Below, piece by piece: positions 27,080-34,886 of a stretch of 64,000 nt of DNA. How positions within the stretch are numbered: position 1 is the first letter of the stretch; each line of letters opens with the position of its first letter. The translations under genes and the position numbers were made by a program. Source of the DNA: an uncultured Clostridium sp. (lineage in GTDB: Bacteria > Bacillota > Clostridia > Clostridiales > Clostridiaceae); contig UQBY01000018.1 in the NCBI GenBank assembly GCA_900539375.1, positions 1-64,000 on the forward strand, given 5' to 3'. Below the pieces are notes generated by a model, which was given only the letters and a program-made list of their open reading frames with translations, was not told where the DNA came from and searched no databases.

Positions 27080-28006
27080 TTACTTTTTATGAACTCCTGC
27101 TGATAATTCGTAAGGGGTTGTTTGGTATACAAAATAATTTAACCAATTGGTATAAATTAAGTTACTATGTGCACGCCATTTTAAAACTGGCTTTTTAGTT
27201 GGGTCATCATCTGGAAAATAGTTTACAGGAACTTTTATATCTAAACCTTTATTTACATCTCTAAAGTATTCCTTTGCTAAAGTATCAGCATCATATTCAG
27301 AATGTCCCATAACAAAAAATTGAGTTCCCTCTTTATCTCCAATTACATAAGCACCTGCTTTATCAGATACAGCCATTAATTTTAAGTTTGGATTTTTTTC
27401 TATATCTTCTATTCTAACAGTTGTATGTCTTGAATGTGGAGCATAAAATTCTTCATCAAATCCTCTAAAAAGTCTTGATTTTGGAGTGATTAATCTATGT
27501 TTATATATACCAAACATTTTTTCCTTTAATTTATATTTTTTAATTCCATAATGGTAATAAAGACCAGCTTGTGCTCCCCAACAAATGTGAAAAGTTGATT
27601 GAACATTATCTTTACTCCATTCCATTATTTTGCATAATTCTTCCCAATAATCAACTTCTTCAAATTCCATATCCTCAACAGGAGCTCCTGTTATTATCAT
27701 TCCATCATATTTATTGTCTTTTATATCATCAAAAGTTTGATAAAAGGCAAGCATATGCTCCTCTGAAACATTTTTTGATTTATGAGTAGTTGTTTGAAGT
27801 AAGTCTATTTCAATTTGTAAAGGAGTATTAGCTAAACATCTTAAAATTTGAGTTTCAGTTGCAACTTTAGTTGGCATTAAGTTAAGAATGACTATTTTTA
27901 ATGGTCTTATATCTTGAGTTAATGCTCTATTTTCATTCATTACAAATATATGTTCATTTTCTAATACTTCTTGTGCTGGTAAGTTATTTGGTATTTTTAT
28001 TGGCAT
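27080..28006 (-). CDS. metA: Homoserine O-acetyltransferase (MetA family)
   Basis: A 308-residue enzyme that activates homoserine for methionine synthesis. The catalytic Cys lies in FHICWGAQAG near residue 142, and the His-Glu pair lies in MGHSEYD near 235-237. Residue 111 is Glu in TGAPVEDMEF; in Bacillus cereus MetA a Glu here gives acetyl-CoA preference, while E. coli has Gly and uses succinyl-CoA. I therefore predict acetyl transfer. The start at 28006 follows GGGAGATG; a longer frame upstream lacks a ribosome site. No SAM riboswitch is visible ahead. The PIN-like gene follows directly. Confidence 0.95.
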   Translation of the reverse strand: MPIKIPNNLPAQEVLENEHIFVMNENRALTQDIRPLKIVILNLMPTKVATETQILRCLANTPLQIEIDLLQTTTHKSKNVSEEHMLAFYQTFDDIKDNKYDGMIITGAPVEDMEFEEVDYWEELCKIMEWSKDNVQSTFHICWGAQAGLYYHYGIKKYKLKEKMFGIYKHRLITPKSRLFRGFDEEFYAPHSRHTTVRIEDIEKNPNLKLMAVSDKAGAYVIGDKEGTQFFVMGHSEYDADTLAKEYFRDVNKGLDIKVPVNYFPDDDPTKKPVLKWRAHSNLIYTNWLNYFVYQTTPYELSAGVHKK

Positions 28007-28107
28007 TTTATAACATCTCCCGTTTAAGTCATCTATACTACTGTGTATTATTTTATCATAAAAACTAATATTTAAGAAACATTTAGTAAAAAAATAAAAG
28101 TATTGTA

Positions 28108-28135
28108 ACACCTTTTTATTTTATTTCATAACATA
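28108..28135 (+). promoter_or_regulatory. Mother-cell-type promoter candidate of cotJABC
   Basis: AC at 28108-28109, 17-bp spacer, CATAACATA (28127-28135), matching the sigma-K/E style -10 CATAnnnTA. It lies about 35 bases before cotJA. Confidence 0.6.
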
Positions 28136-28168
28136 TCATATGAAAAAAGAAAAAAGGATGAGAAGCTA

Positions 28169-28369
28169 GTGGAAAAACATTATAAAACAGAGACTATGAA
28201 AAAATGTAAGTTAGAATATGCTACAGCTTATATTGTTCCTCAAGAATATGAAAATTTATTTTCAATGAAAGATATTTTAAAAACAGGAACTATATTTATG
28301 GATTTATATAGACCTTATGTAAAAAAAGATGATAAAAGCAAGTGTTGTAAAGGTGAAAGAGATGAATAG
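28169..28369 (+). CDS. cotJA: Spore coat-associated protein CotJA
   Basis: A 66-residue protein with the CotJA pattern: an N-terminal YATAYIVPQEYENLFS followed by LKTGTIFMDLYRPY, as in Bacillus and clostridial homologues. It is a mother-cell-made inner coat component required for CotJC assembly (family knowledge). Start is GTG 28169 after AAAAGGATGAG. The last 8 bases overlap cotJB. Confidence 0.92.
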   Translation: MEKHYKTETMKKCKLEYATAYIVPQEYENLFSMKDILKTGTIFMDLYRPYVKKDDKSKCCKGERDE

Positions 28370-28610
28370 AAAAGAATTATTAAATAAGATACAAAAGTAT
28401 TTGTTTTATGCTGTAGAGCTTAATTTATATTTAGATAACCATCCAGAATGTAAAGAAGCTAGAGAAGATTATTATACAATTTCCTCTAATTTAAATTGTT
28501 TAATAAAAGATTATGAAAAAGCCTATGGTCCACTTTTAAGTTTTGGATTTTCTTATTCTGAAAACCAAAAGAAATGGACAGAAACCCCTTGGCCATGGGA
28601 AAATTGCTAA
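28362..28610 (+). CDS. cotJB: Spore coat protein CotJB
   Basis: An 82-residue protein beginning MNRKELLNKIQKYLFYAVEL, followed by LNLYLDNHPECKEA, an acidic helix, YGPLLSFGF and the diagnostic ending PWPWEN. The start at 28362 follows AAAGGTGAAAG and overlaps the end of cotJA by 8 bases. It is the middle gene of the coat operon. Confidence 0.93.
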   Translation: MNRKELLNKIQKYLFYAVELNLYLDNHPECKEAREDYYTISSNLNCLIKDYEKAYGPLLSFGFSYSENQKKWTETPWPWENC

Positions 28611-28628
28611 ATTAGGAGGAAAAAATAA

Positions 28629-29192
28629 ATGTGGTGTTATGTAAAAACTTTAGAATATCCAATAAATTTAAAATGTAAAGACTTAAAAATGGCAAAATAT
28701 CTTATTTCTCAATATGGAGGACCAGATGGAGAATTAAGTGCTGCCCTTAGATATTTAAATCAAAGATATACTATGCCTACTTGTAAGTCAAAAGGACTAT
28801 TAACTGATATAGGAACAGAGGAAATGGCACATGTAGAAATAATAGCCACAATGGCACATCAGCTTATGGAAAACGCTTCAATAAAAGAACTTGAAGAAGC
28901 AGGTCTTGGTGGACACTATGTAGACCATAAAAAAGCAACATTTTATACAGATGCTACAGGTAATCCTTGGACAGCAACCTATATTCAAGCAAAAGGGGAT
29001 GTAATAGCTGATTTACATGAAGATATGGCTGCTGAGCAAAAGGCTAGAGCAACCTATGAAAGTTTAATTAATCTTACTGATGAATATGAAATTAAAGAAG
29101 CTTTAAAGTTTTTAAGAGAAAGAGAAATTGTTCATTATCAAAGATTTGGAGAAGCTTTAATGGATGTTCAAGATGCTATAAAATGTAAATAG
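28629..29192 (+). CDS. cotJC: CotJC, manganese-catalase-like coat protein
   Basis: A 187-residue ferritin-like protein of the Mn-catalase family. Metal-site residues are visible in GPDGELSAALRY (Glu), GTEEMAHVEI (E-x2-H type) near residue 63, DMAAEQKARATYE near 140 and REREIVHYQRF near 167. This gives the paired E and E-x-x-H ligands of a dinuclear Mn site. It would break down peroxide in or on the spore coat. GGAGG lies about 8-10 bases upstream, 18 bases after cotJB. It ends before a large hairpin terminator. Confidence 0.95.
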   Translation: MWCYVKTLEYPINLKCKDLKMAKYLISQYGGPDGELSAALRYLNQRYTMPTCKSKGLLTDIGTEEMAHVEIIATMAHQLMENASIKELEEAGLGGHYVDHKKATFYTDATGNPWTATYIQAKGDVIADLHEDMAAEQKARATYESLINLTDEYEIKEALKFLREREIVHYQRFGEALMDVQDAIKCK

Positions 29193-29210
29193 TTAATATT
29201 TTTTATTTTA

Positions 29211-29290
29211 AATTTTAGGTTCATTATTTTATCAAGCAATGCTTATAGCAAAATAGCTAAATAATATAAAGAACCTAAAATTTTTTTTAT
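29211..29290 (+). terminator. Large hairpin terminator of cotJABC, repeated motif
   Basis: AATTTTAGGTTC (29211-29222) pairs with GAACCTAAAATT (29271-29282), followed by T8. The left arm continues as ATTATTTTATCAAGCA, almost identical to the hairpin at 48925-48980, so this is a dispersed sequence and not a chance structure. Confidence 0.8.
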
Positions 29291-29296
29291 TAAAGT

Positions 29297-30001
29297 TTAT
29301 TTAAATTCAATAGGCTCAATTGTAATTTCATCTAATCTTTTTTTAAGTTCATTAAATTTTTTATTTAATAAGGCTAATTCAGAAAGGATTTTATCATAAT
29401 CATGTTTTTTTGATGAATTAGATTCATTAAAAAAATTAATATCTTTTATAGAATTATCTTTTTCTATAGTTTTTTCTTTATAAAAATCTTTTAAATTTAA
29501 AATTATATAAGGTGGATTTTGAGAATTTACAGAATGAATTTTTAAAACAGAAGTAGCTTTATTTTTAGGGCTATCTATAATTATACTAAAATAATTTTTA
29601 TTATTAGAATTTTTATATAAAGAAGTAATATCTATACTTACATAGTGTTTTGCAAAATTAAGAGGAAGGCAAGAGTCTATATGGTTTTCTGATTTTATTG
29701 GAGGATTTTCAAAGGTAAATTCTTTAAAACTTAAATCACTTAAATTTTCATATATAACTATATTTTTAAAGGGAAAATCTGAATAAATTATATCATCTAA
29801 ATAAATATATAAATAAGCTGAAGTAATTTTTGAAATATTTATATTTTCATACTTAAAATTTATAATTGAATAAAATTTATTAATAGATGAATTATTATTT
29901 AAAGTACCAATTAAAAGTTTATCTTTTTTTAAATTATTTGAAGATGGTTTAAAAAGTTCTAAATAAGAAGATGATATAGAATTAAGTTTTATATTATTCA
30001 A
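29297..30001 (-). CDS. DNRLRE-domain protein, spore-surface candidate
   Basis: A 234-residue protein. Residues about 35-170 follow the DNRLRE pattern: FYSIINFKYENI ... ISKITSAYLYIYLDD ... YVSIDITSLYKN ... NYFSIIID ... PPYIILNLK, a beta-sandwich domain found on surface proteins. The last 35 residues form a heptad-like coiled coil (ILSELALLNKKFNELKKRLDEI in two runs: ILSELALLNKKF and NELKKRLDEI). There is no signal peptide, as expected for a protein made in the mother cell. TTG 30001 starts directly after the upstream stop, with AAAGGGGG 7 bases ahead. Its neighbours suggest a spore coat or exosporium role. Confidence 0.7.
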   Translation of the reverse strand: MNNIKLNSISSSYLELFKPSSNNLKKDKLLIGTLNNNSSINKFYSIINFKYENINISKITSAYLYIYLDDIIYSDFPFKNIVIYENLSDLSFKEFTFENPPIKSENHIDSCLPLNFAKHYVSIDITSLYKNSNNKNYFSIIIDSPKNKATSVLKIHSVNSQNPPYIILNLKDFYKEKTIEKDNSIKDINFFNESNSSKKHDYDKILSELALLNKKFNELKKRLDEITIEPIEFK

Positions 30002-31024
30002 TTAAAAACCCCCTTTTGAAATCCCTAAAGGATAGTAGCTTTTATTATAAGAAAACATATTATATAAATAAATATTATCATTTAAAAAATTGCTTTTATA
30101 ATTATATCCTACAATAATTTCATCTTTAGGATTATTAAAAAATTTTGGAGAAGACCAAGTCTTTCCATTATTTTTTGAATAACTTGTAAAAAGCTCATTA
30201 AATTCAAGCCATTGAATATATAAATTATCATCTATCATAAATATGGTAGGAAATTCACAAGCAACAGTTTTAGAAATATTTAAGTTTTCCTTTATAGATA
30301 TTTTTTCATTATTTTTATAAAGATAAATATAAGAACAATAATATTTATCTTTATTATTTTCAGAAAAGGTTATATGATAATGATTTTTTAAAGGTTCAAT
30401 AATAGATAAATAAACCTTATCTTTATGAGAATTTGTTATTTGAATTTTTTCTTTAAAACTTAAAGTTTCATTATTAAAGGCTATATAAAAAAGCTCTTCA
30501 TAGCCCTTGATTTTATTAAAGAAAAATAAAAAAGGAATATTATTATGCCACATAACAACAAAATTAGATAAAATAAAATAAGTAATTTCTGAAATAATAT
30601 TTTCATTCCATTTAAAGCCATCAAAAAAATAATTAATTAATTTACAACTAGCAGGATTTTTATTATCTATTAAGTAATAAAATATATGAATTTTTTCATC
30701 TATTTTTTTTATATAAGGAAAGGCTATAGTATACTTTTTATCTATATCCATTATTTTAGATTTATAAATATAATTTTTAGTAATATAAACATATAATAAA
30801 GAGTTTTCTTTAGTGTAAATTACTCCATAAATATTATCTAAAAAATCAACATCAAAAAAAGATTTAGAAAAGGAATTATTACTATTAAAAACCTTTCCTT
30901 TAGATATTAAATTATTATTTAAGTCATAATTATGTAGTTTAATTCCATTACTAGAATAGGATAATTCAGATTTTAAATTATTAGATTTAACAATTAAAGT
31001 ATTAAAATTTCTTTTAAAAGACAT
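30002..31024 (-). CDS. Asp-box beta-propeller protein, spore-surface candidate
   Basis: A 340-residue protein with propeller-like strands (repeated aromatic-rich pairs) and one clear Asp-box, SYSKNNGKTWSSP near residue 295, the turn motif of sialidases and other BNR-repeat proteins. The sialidase arginine triad is not evident, so a binding and not an enzymatic role is likely. There is no signal peptide or membrane helix. It starts 127 bases from the divergent family gene at 31152 and is followed without gap by the DNRLRE gene. Function is inferred from the spore-gene context. Confidence 0.65.
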   Translation of the reverse strand: MSFKRNFNTLIVKSNNLKSELSYSSNGIKLHNYDLNNNLISKGKVFNSNNSFSKSFFDVDFLDNIYGVIYTKENSLLYVYITKNYIYKSKIMDIDKKYTIAFPYIKKIDEKIHIFYYLIDNKNPASCKLINYFFDGFKWNENIISEITYFILSNFVVMWHNNIPFLFFFNKIKGYEELFYIAFNNETLSFKEKIQITNSHKDKVYLSIIEPLKNHYHITFSENNKDKYYCSYIYLYKNNEKISIKENLNISKTVACEFPTIFMIDDNLYIQWLEFNELFTSYSKNNGKTWSSPKFFNNPKDEIIVGYNYKSNFLNDNIYLYNMFSYNKSYYPLGISKGGF

Positions 31025-31092
31025 AATTTAATTCTGCTCCTTAAAGCTATATTTATCTATTTATATGTAAAGAATTTTTTCTTTAGAAGTAA

Positions 31093-31120
31093 ACTTATAT
31101 AAGGAAATATCATAAAAATA
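31093..31120 (+). promoter_or_regulatory. Mother-cell-type promoter candidate
   Basis: AC at 31093-31094, 16-bp spacer, then CATAAAAATA (31111-31120). One base longer than CATAnnnTA, so weaker than the others in this cluster. Confidence 0.45.
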
Positions 31121-31151
31121 AATAAGAATTATTTTATTTAGGAGAAAAATT

Positions 31152-32078
31152 TTGATTAAAGATATAAGCAATATGAAAATTCAAGGAATTTTAGCAAATA
31201 AAATATATGATAAGACTTATAAAAATATAGTGAAAGAATCATTAAAAAGTGAAGAATTTATTATAAGTGGAAATGAAAAATACATAAAAGGAGATAAAGT
31301 ATCTATTGATAGGATTTTAGTAGACTATAATTTTATTGGGGTAATAGATGATGAGGATTCTTTAAGTCTTCCTAATTCAAATGATAACAAAAATTTTGGA
31401 GTAATAAATATAAAGGTAAATAATAATGATATAAGACTTTCAAATAATAATAAAGGTTATAAATCAAAATACATTCAAACTTCTTATATTTTAGATGATA
31501 AAAAAGTAAATAAAACTCCAAATTTAGTTTATCTTTATAAAGAATTTCAAGGCAATATAAATTTAAAAAATATTTCTTTAAAAAATAATTGTTTATTTAA
31601 GTATGGATTAAGATTTTTTGTAGATAATTTAAAAGTAAGGATAAGGGGAAAAATAGGAGAAAGGGAATTTGAAGGAGTTAAGGATTATAGAAAATATAAT
31701 AAAGATTTAAATAATAATTATGTAGATATTAATCCTGTAGAAATTACTAAAGAGGATACTTTAGATTTGTCTAATTATGAAAATTATATAAATTCTTATA
31801 ATTATAAGGTTTTAAAAAATATTAATCCAGAGGTAGGGTTAAATTTTACTCCTGTTAATATATTTGAAAAGTTAAAAATAGAAGAAAAAAATAAGATGAA
31901 AATTAAATTAAAACTTGAAGGATGTCTTTTTGCAAAAGAGGTAATTGCAGTAGAAAAATATAAAGGAAATAATAAAATAAGGGCTTTAATTAATTATGTT
32001 TTTCAAATAGAAAGTTATATTTATTTTATGAATAAAAAGAAAATGGCTGTTTTTGTAAAAGAAGAGGAACATTTGTAG
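31152..32078 (+). CDS. Spore-cluster protein, unrecognised family, short paralogue
   Basis: I do not recognise this 308-residue protein. It is a clear paralogue of the product at 32149: both contain ILANKIYDKTY/ILAEKIFDCVY near the start, RFFVDNLKVRIRG..G in the middle, NPVEITK..TL, GLNFTPVN and a KLEGCL/KLDHCL block with IAVF near the end. The protein is Asn/Lys-rich and has almost no Cys, unlike its partner. No signal peptide or membrane helix. TTG 31152 starts 8 bases after AGGAG. With its neighbours it looks like a spore coat or exosporium building block (inference). Confidence 0.7.
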   Translation: MIKDISNMKIQGILANKIYDKTYKNIVKESLKSEEFIISGNEKYIKGDKVSIDRILVDYNFIGVIDDEDSLSLPNSNDNKNFGVINIKVNNNDIRLSNNNKGYKSKYIQTSYILDDKKVNKTPNLVYLYKEFQGNINLKNISLKNNCLFKYGLRFFVDNLKVRIRGKIGEREFEGVKDYRKYNKDLNNNYVDINPVEITKEDTLDLSNYENYINSYNYKVLKNINPEVGLNFTPVNIFEKLKIEEKNKMKIKLKLEGCLFAKEVIAVEKYKGNNKIRALINYVFQIESYIYFMNKKKMAVFVKEEEHL

Positions 32079-32095
32079 TTTAAAAACATAAAATA
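32069..32095 (+). promoter_or_regulatory. Mother-cell-type promoter candidate
   Basis: AC at 32069-32070, 16-bp spacer, CATAAAATA (32087-32095), a full match to CATAnnnTA. It lies inside the 3' end of the preceding gene, 54 bases before the next start. Confidence 0.6.
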
Positions 32096-32148
32096 AATTG
32101 TATAAATATAAAGAATCTTAATAGATAATAACAGGAGGAACTTTAATA

Positions 32149-33513
32149 ATGGAAAGAAGAGAGTACTTTGAAGAAAGCTTTGAGCCTTGTGAAATAGATA
32201 ATTTTAAATCAAATTGTGAAAATGAAGAGTCAGAGGAATTAGAAGTAAGATATACTAATATATCTAATGCAAGATGTGTTGGAATATTAGCAGAAAAAAT
32301 ATTTGACTGTGTATATTTAGAAAGTTTACAATTTGCAGATAAAGATGAAGTATTTACTATAGATAATTTTGAAGATAGCTGTTCTAGATATAGAGTAGGG
32401 GATGCTGTATGTATAGATGATATATCATTATGCTATGATAATATTGGAATTAAAGATGCTGACAGCTTAGATAATGATTTTTCAGGAAGAGAATTAGGAG
32501 AAGGAAATATCTTAGTAAAATATGATATGGAAAATAAAATTTTCTCAGCTGTAGATGGAAATGGTGTAGAAGTTTATAATAATCCAGATAATTTTGATGG
32601 AAGTGAAAGAGAGGCATCAACTGTAATTTTATATGATGAATTTGAAGGTTCAGTAGGAAAAACTAAATGTAATTCTGAAAGAAGAACAGATAGAAATTCA
32701 AGGTCAAGAGTATTTAAACAAGGAATAAGATTCTTCGTAGACAACTTAAAAGTAAGAATAAGAGGAAGAATAGGTGGAAGACCTTTTACTGCTACTAAAG
32801 ACTATAATTGCTATGGGGATATAGATAGATGTGGCAAAAAAAATAGAAAAATTTCAGTAAACCCTGTAGAAATTACAAAGAGAGATACTTTAGGAAATGG
32901 GGAAGGCTGTGGAGATGATGTAGGTCTAAACTTTACTCCAGTAAATTTATATGGAAGAGTTGGAGTTCCTAATGATGGAAGAAGAGTTAAAGGAAATATA
33001 AAATTAGACCATTGTCTTTCAGTAGAATGTGTAGAAACAACTGAAAGATATGGAGATTATGAAGAAGGTTATATTCGTGCAACAGTTGGATACTCATTTT
33101 TAGTAACACACAATATTATTCATACAACTTCTGAAGAAATAGCTGTATTTACAAACCCTAATGGAGTAGAATGTCGTAATACAGCTAGAGAATCAGATTG
33201 CAGAAGAAATTATGATAATAGTGATAGTAGCGATACAAGTGATACAAGTGATACAAGTAATAATTGCAATTGCAGAAGAAATAGAAGAAATAACAGAAGA
33301 TGTGATAGAAGAATTAATAATAGAGAAAGAAATAGTAACAATAATAATAATAGATGCAGTGATGATTCAAGTAGCAGTGACAATGGATGTAGAAATGATA
33401 TTAGAAATATAGATTTCTATGAAGATAGAAGTGACAGATGTAAAGAAGATAGAAGCGATAGAGAAGTTAACAACAGAAGAAACAATAGAAGATGTAACTG
33501 TGAAAGAGAATAA
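32149..33513 (+). CDS. Spore-cluster protein, unrecognised family, Cys/Arg/Asn/Ser-rich tail
   Basis: A 454-residue paralogue of the 31152 product with the same core (about 40-345): ARCVGILAEKIFDCVYLES, RFFVDNLKVRIRGRIGG, NPVEITKRDTL, GLNFTPVN and EEIAVFTNPNG. It adds a tail of about 105 residues of low complexity: DTSDTSDTSN, then clusters of RRNRRNNRR, runs of Asn and Ser, and spaced Cys. Many Cys residues are scattered through the core too. Cys-rich, Arg/Asn-rich tails are common in coat proteins that cross-link. AGGAGG lies 10-12 bases before the ATG. A mother-cell-type promoter lies 54 bases upstream. Confidence 0.75.
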   Translation: MERREYFEESFEPCEIDNFKSNCENEESEELEVRYTNISNARCVGILAEKIFDCVYLESLQFADKDEVFTIDNFEDSCSRYRVGDAVCIDDISLCYDNIGIKDADSLDNDFSGRELGEGNILVKYDMENKIFSAVDGNGVEVYNNPDNFDGSEREASTVILYDEFEGSVGKTKCNSERRTDRNSRSRVFKQGIRFFVDNLKVRIRGRIGGRPFTATKDYNCYGDIDRCGKKNRKISVNPVEITKRDTLGNGEGCGDDVGLNFTPVNLYGRVGVPNDGRRVKGNIKLDHCLSVECVETTERYGDYEEGYIRATVGYSFLVTHNIIHTTSEEIAVFTNPNGVECRNTARESDCRRNYDNSDSSDTSDTSDTSNNCNCRRNRRNNRRCDRRINNRERNSNNNNNRCSDDSSSSDNGCRNDIRNIDFYEDRSDRCKEDRSDREVNNRRNNRRCNCERE

Positions 33514-33520
33514 TGATATA

Positions 33521-33560
33521 AAAGAAAGGAGCTTATAATTATAGGTTCCTTTCTTTCATA
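33521..33560 (+). terminator. Possible terminator after the tail-rich protein gene
   Basis: AAAGAAAGGA (33521-33530) pairs with TCCTTTCTTT (33547-33556). A clear T-run is missing after the stem, so read-through is likely. Confidence 0.45.
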
Positions 33561-33576
33561 TAAAAATATAAATATC

Positions 33577-33603
33577 ACTCTTTGTAATATTAAACATATT
33601 ATA
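33577..33603 (+). promoter_or_regulatory. Mother-cell-type promoter candidate of DUF4489 pair
   Basis: AC at 33577-33578, 16-bp spacer, CATATTATA (33595-33603), matching CATAnnnTA. It lies about 68 bases before the gene. Confidence 0.6.
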
Positions 33604-33670
33604 AAAGTAAAGAATATTCTTAAATAAAAGAAGGAAATTTTAAAAATTATAGATATTATGGAGGAAAGTT

Positions 33671-34264
33671 ATGGATACAAATTGTGTAAATCGAGGAACT
33701 AGAAGAAGTTTTAGAGATGAGGTATGTGATTGTTCAGATGAAAGAAGAAATAGATATGAAACATCTGATTGTGAAAGTAGGAGTTTTGAAAGTACAAGTA
33801 GTAGTTCTATAGATACAGATTATAGCTCAAATTCAGGAAAAGCAATTTTAAATTGTGGCTGTGGTTCAGTAGGACCATTACCAATATTAGATTTAGCTGG
33901 TGCAAGCATAATAAATCCTTATTCAGTTGCTAGTGTAACAATTGATACTAGAGGATTAAAAAATCCAACAGTTTTAATAAACTTTACAGCATTAATAAAT
34001 GTGCCTATAGGAGTTTTACCAAATATAACTTTTAGATTAGTTAAATGTATGAATGGATGTTCACAAACAATAGGTGGAAGTTACACTTATAGTGATGCCT
34101 TTGATGCATTACACAGTGAATCATTTGCATTCCAATTCTGTGATTGTGAAAGCTGTTGTGGATGCGCAACTTATTCAGTAGAAATTTCTAATGCAACCTT
34201 AGCACAAGCAGGAACAATGATAAGTGGTAATATTTCAGCTTTAGCAGTAGAAAAAAATTGTTAA
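33671..34264 (+). CDS. DUF4489 protein, first copy
   Basis: A 197-residue protein. After a polar, Ser/Arg-rich N-terminal stretch of about 55 residues comes the DUF4489 domain: ILNCGCGSVGPLPILDLAGASI, PYSVASVTIDT, LKNPTVLINFT, NITFRLVKC, FAFQFCDCESCCGC and TYSVEISNATL. Cys pairs are conserved. The domain occurs in clostridial spore-forming species, and the beta-rich layout suggests a self-assembling surface protein; no activity is known to me. GGAGG lies 7-8 bases upstream. Confidence 0.85.
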   Translation: MDTNCVNRGTRRSFRDEVCDCSDERRNRYETSDCESRSFESTSSSSIDTDYSSNSGKAILNCGCGSVGPLPILDLAGASIINPYSVASVTIDTRGLKNPTVLINFTALINVPIGVLPNITFRLVKCMNGCSQTIGGSYTYSDAFDALHSESFAFQFCDCESCCGCATYSVEISNATLAQAGTMISGNISALAVEKNC

Positions 34265-34300
34265 ACCTTCACAAAGAATGGGTTTAAGGGGGAAAATAAT

Positions 34301-34771
34301 ATGTTATCAGAAAGTAGAAGCTGTAGAACAGAAAAAGCTGGAAAAATTATAGTAAGTTGTGGCTGTGGTTCAGCAGGACCACTTCCAATATTAGATTTAG
34401 CTGGTGCAAGTATAAGAAATCCTTATTCAGTTGCTAGTGTAACAATAGATACAAAAAAATTAAAAAATCCAACAGTTTTAATTCATTTTACTGGTTTAAT
34501 TAATGCACCTATAGGAGTAGTCCCAAATATAACCTTTAGAATAAAAAAATGTTGTAATGGATGTTCTCAATTTGTGGGAGGCTCTTATACTTCAAGTGCA
34601 GCAGTAAATACTTTGTCAGGAAAGAGTTTTGAGTTTCAATTTTGTGACTGTGGCCATTGTGATGGATGCTGCACTTATACAGTAGAAATATCTAATGCAA
34701 CTTTAGCACAAGCTGGAACAACTGTAAGTGGTGAAATTTCTGCAATTGCAGTAGAAAAAAATTGCAAATAA
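34301..34771 (+). CDS. DUF4489 protein, second copy
   Basis: A 156-residue tandem paralogue of the preceding gene. The DUF4489 domain is nearly unchanged (VSCGCGSAGPLPILDLAGAS, PYSVASVTIDT, NITFRIKKC, FEFQFCDCGHCDGC, TYTVEISNATL), but the polar N-terminal extension is reduced to about 18 residues. The intergenic gap is 36 bases and AAGGGGG lies about 8 bases before the ATG. Recent duplication within one operon is the simplest explanation. Confidence 0.85.
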   Translation: MLSESRSCRTEKAGKIIVSCGCGSAGPLPILDLAGASIRNPYSVASVTIDTKKLKNPTVLIHFTGLINAPIGVVPNITFRIKKCCNGCSQFVGGSYTSSAAVNTLSGKSFEFQFCDCGHCDGCCTYTVEISNATLAQAGTTVSGEISAIAVEKNCK

Positions 34772-34780
34772 AATAATATA

Positions 34781-34810
34781 AGAGAGGGCAAATTTTTAGC
34801 TCTCTTTTTG
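34781..34810 (+). terminator. Terminator of the DUF4489 pair
   Basis: GAGAG (34782-34786) pairs with CTCTC (34800-34804), followed by TTTTTG. Short stem with a T-run. Confidence 0.7.
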
Positions 34811-34886
34811 TTTAATAAATATTTATATAATTATTGCCAACCTTTAAATTTTAAATTATCATAATATTTGTGGAGGAATTAGAATT

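Noticed and set aside
28007..28168. SAM riboswitch (S-box) upstream of metA
   Set aside because: The divergent gap is too short and has no S-box core or terminator.
30002..31024. Sialidase
   Set aside because: Only one clear Asp-box and no visible arginine triad or catalytic Tyr/Glu pair.
33212..33412. 66-codon frame inside the tail of the 454-residue protein
   Set aside because: It is the shifted reading of low-complexity coding repeats; no start signal, and the true frame is clearly the long one.
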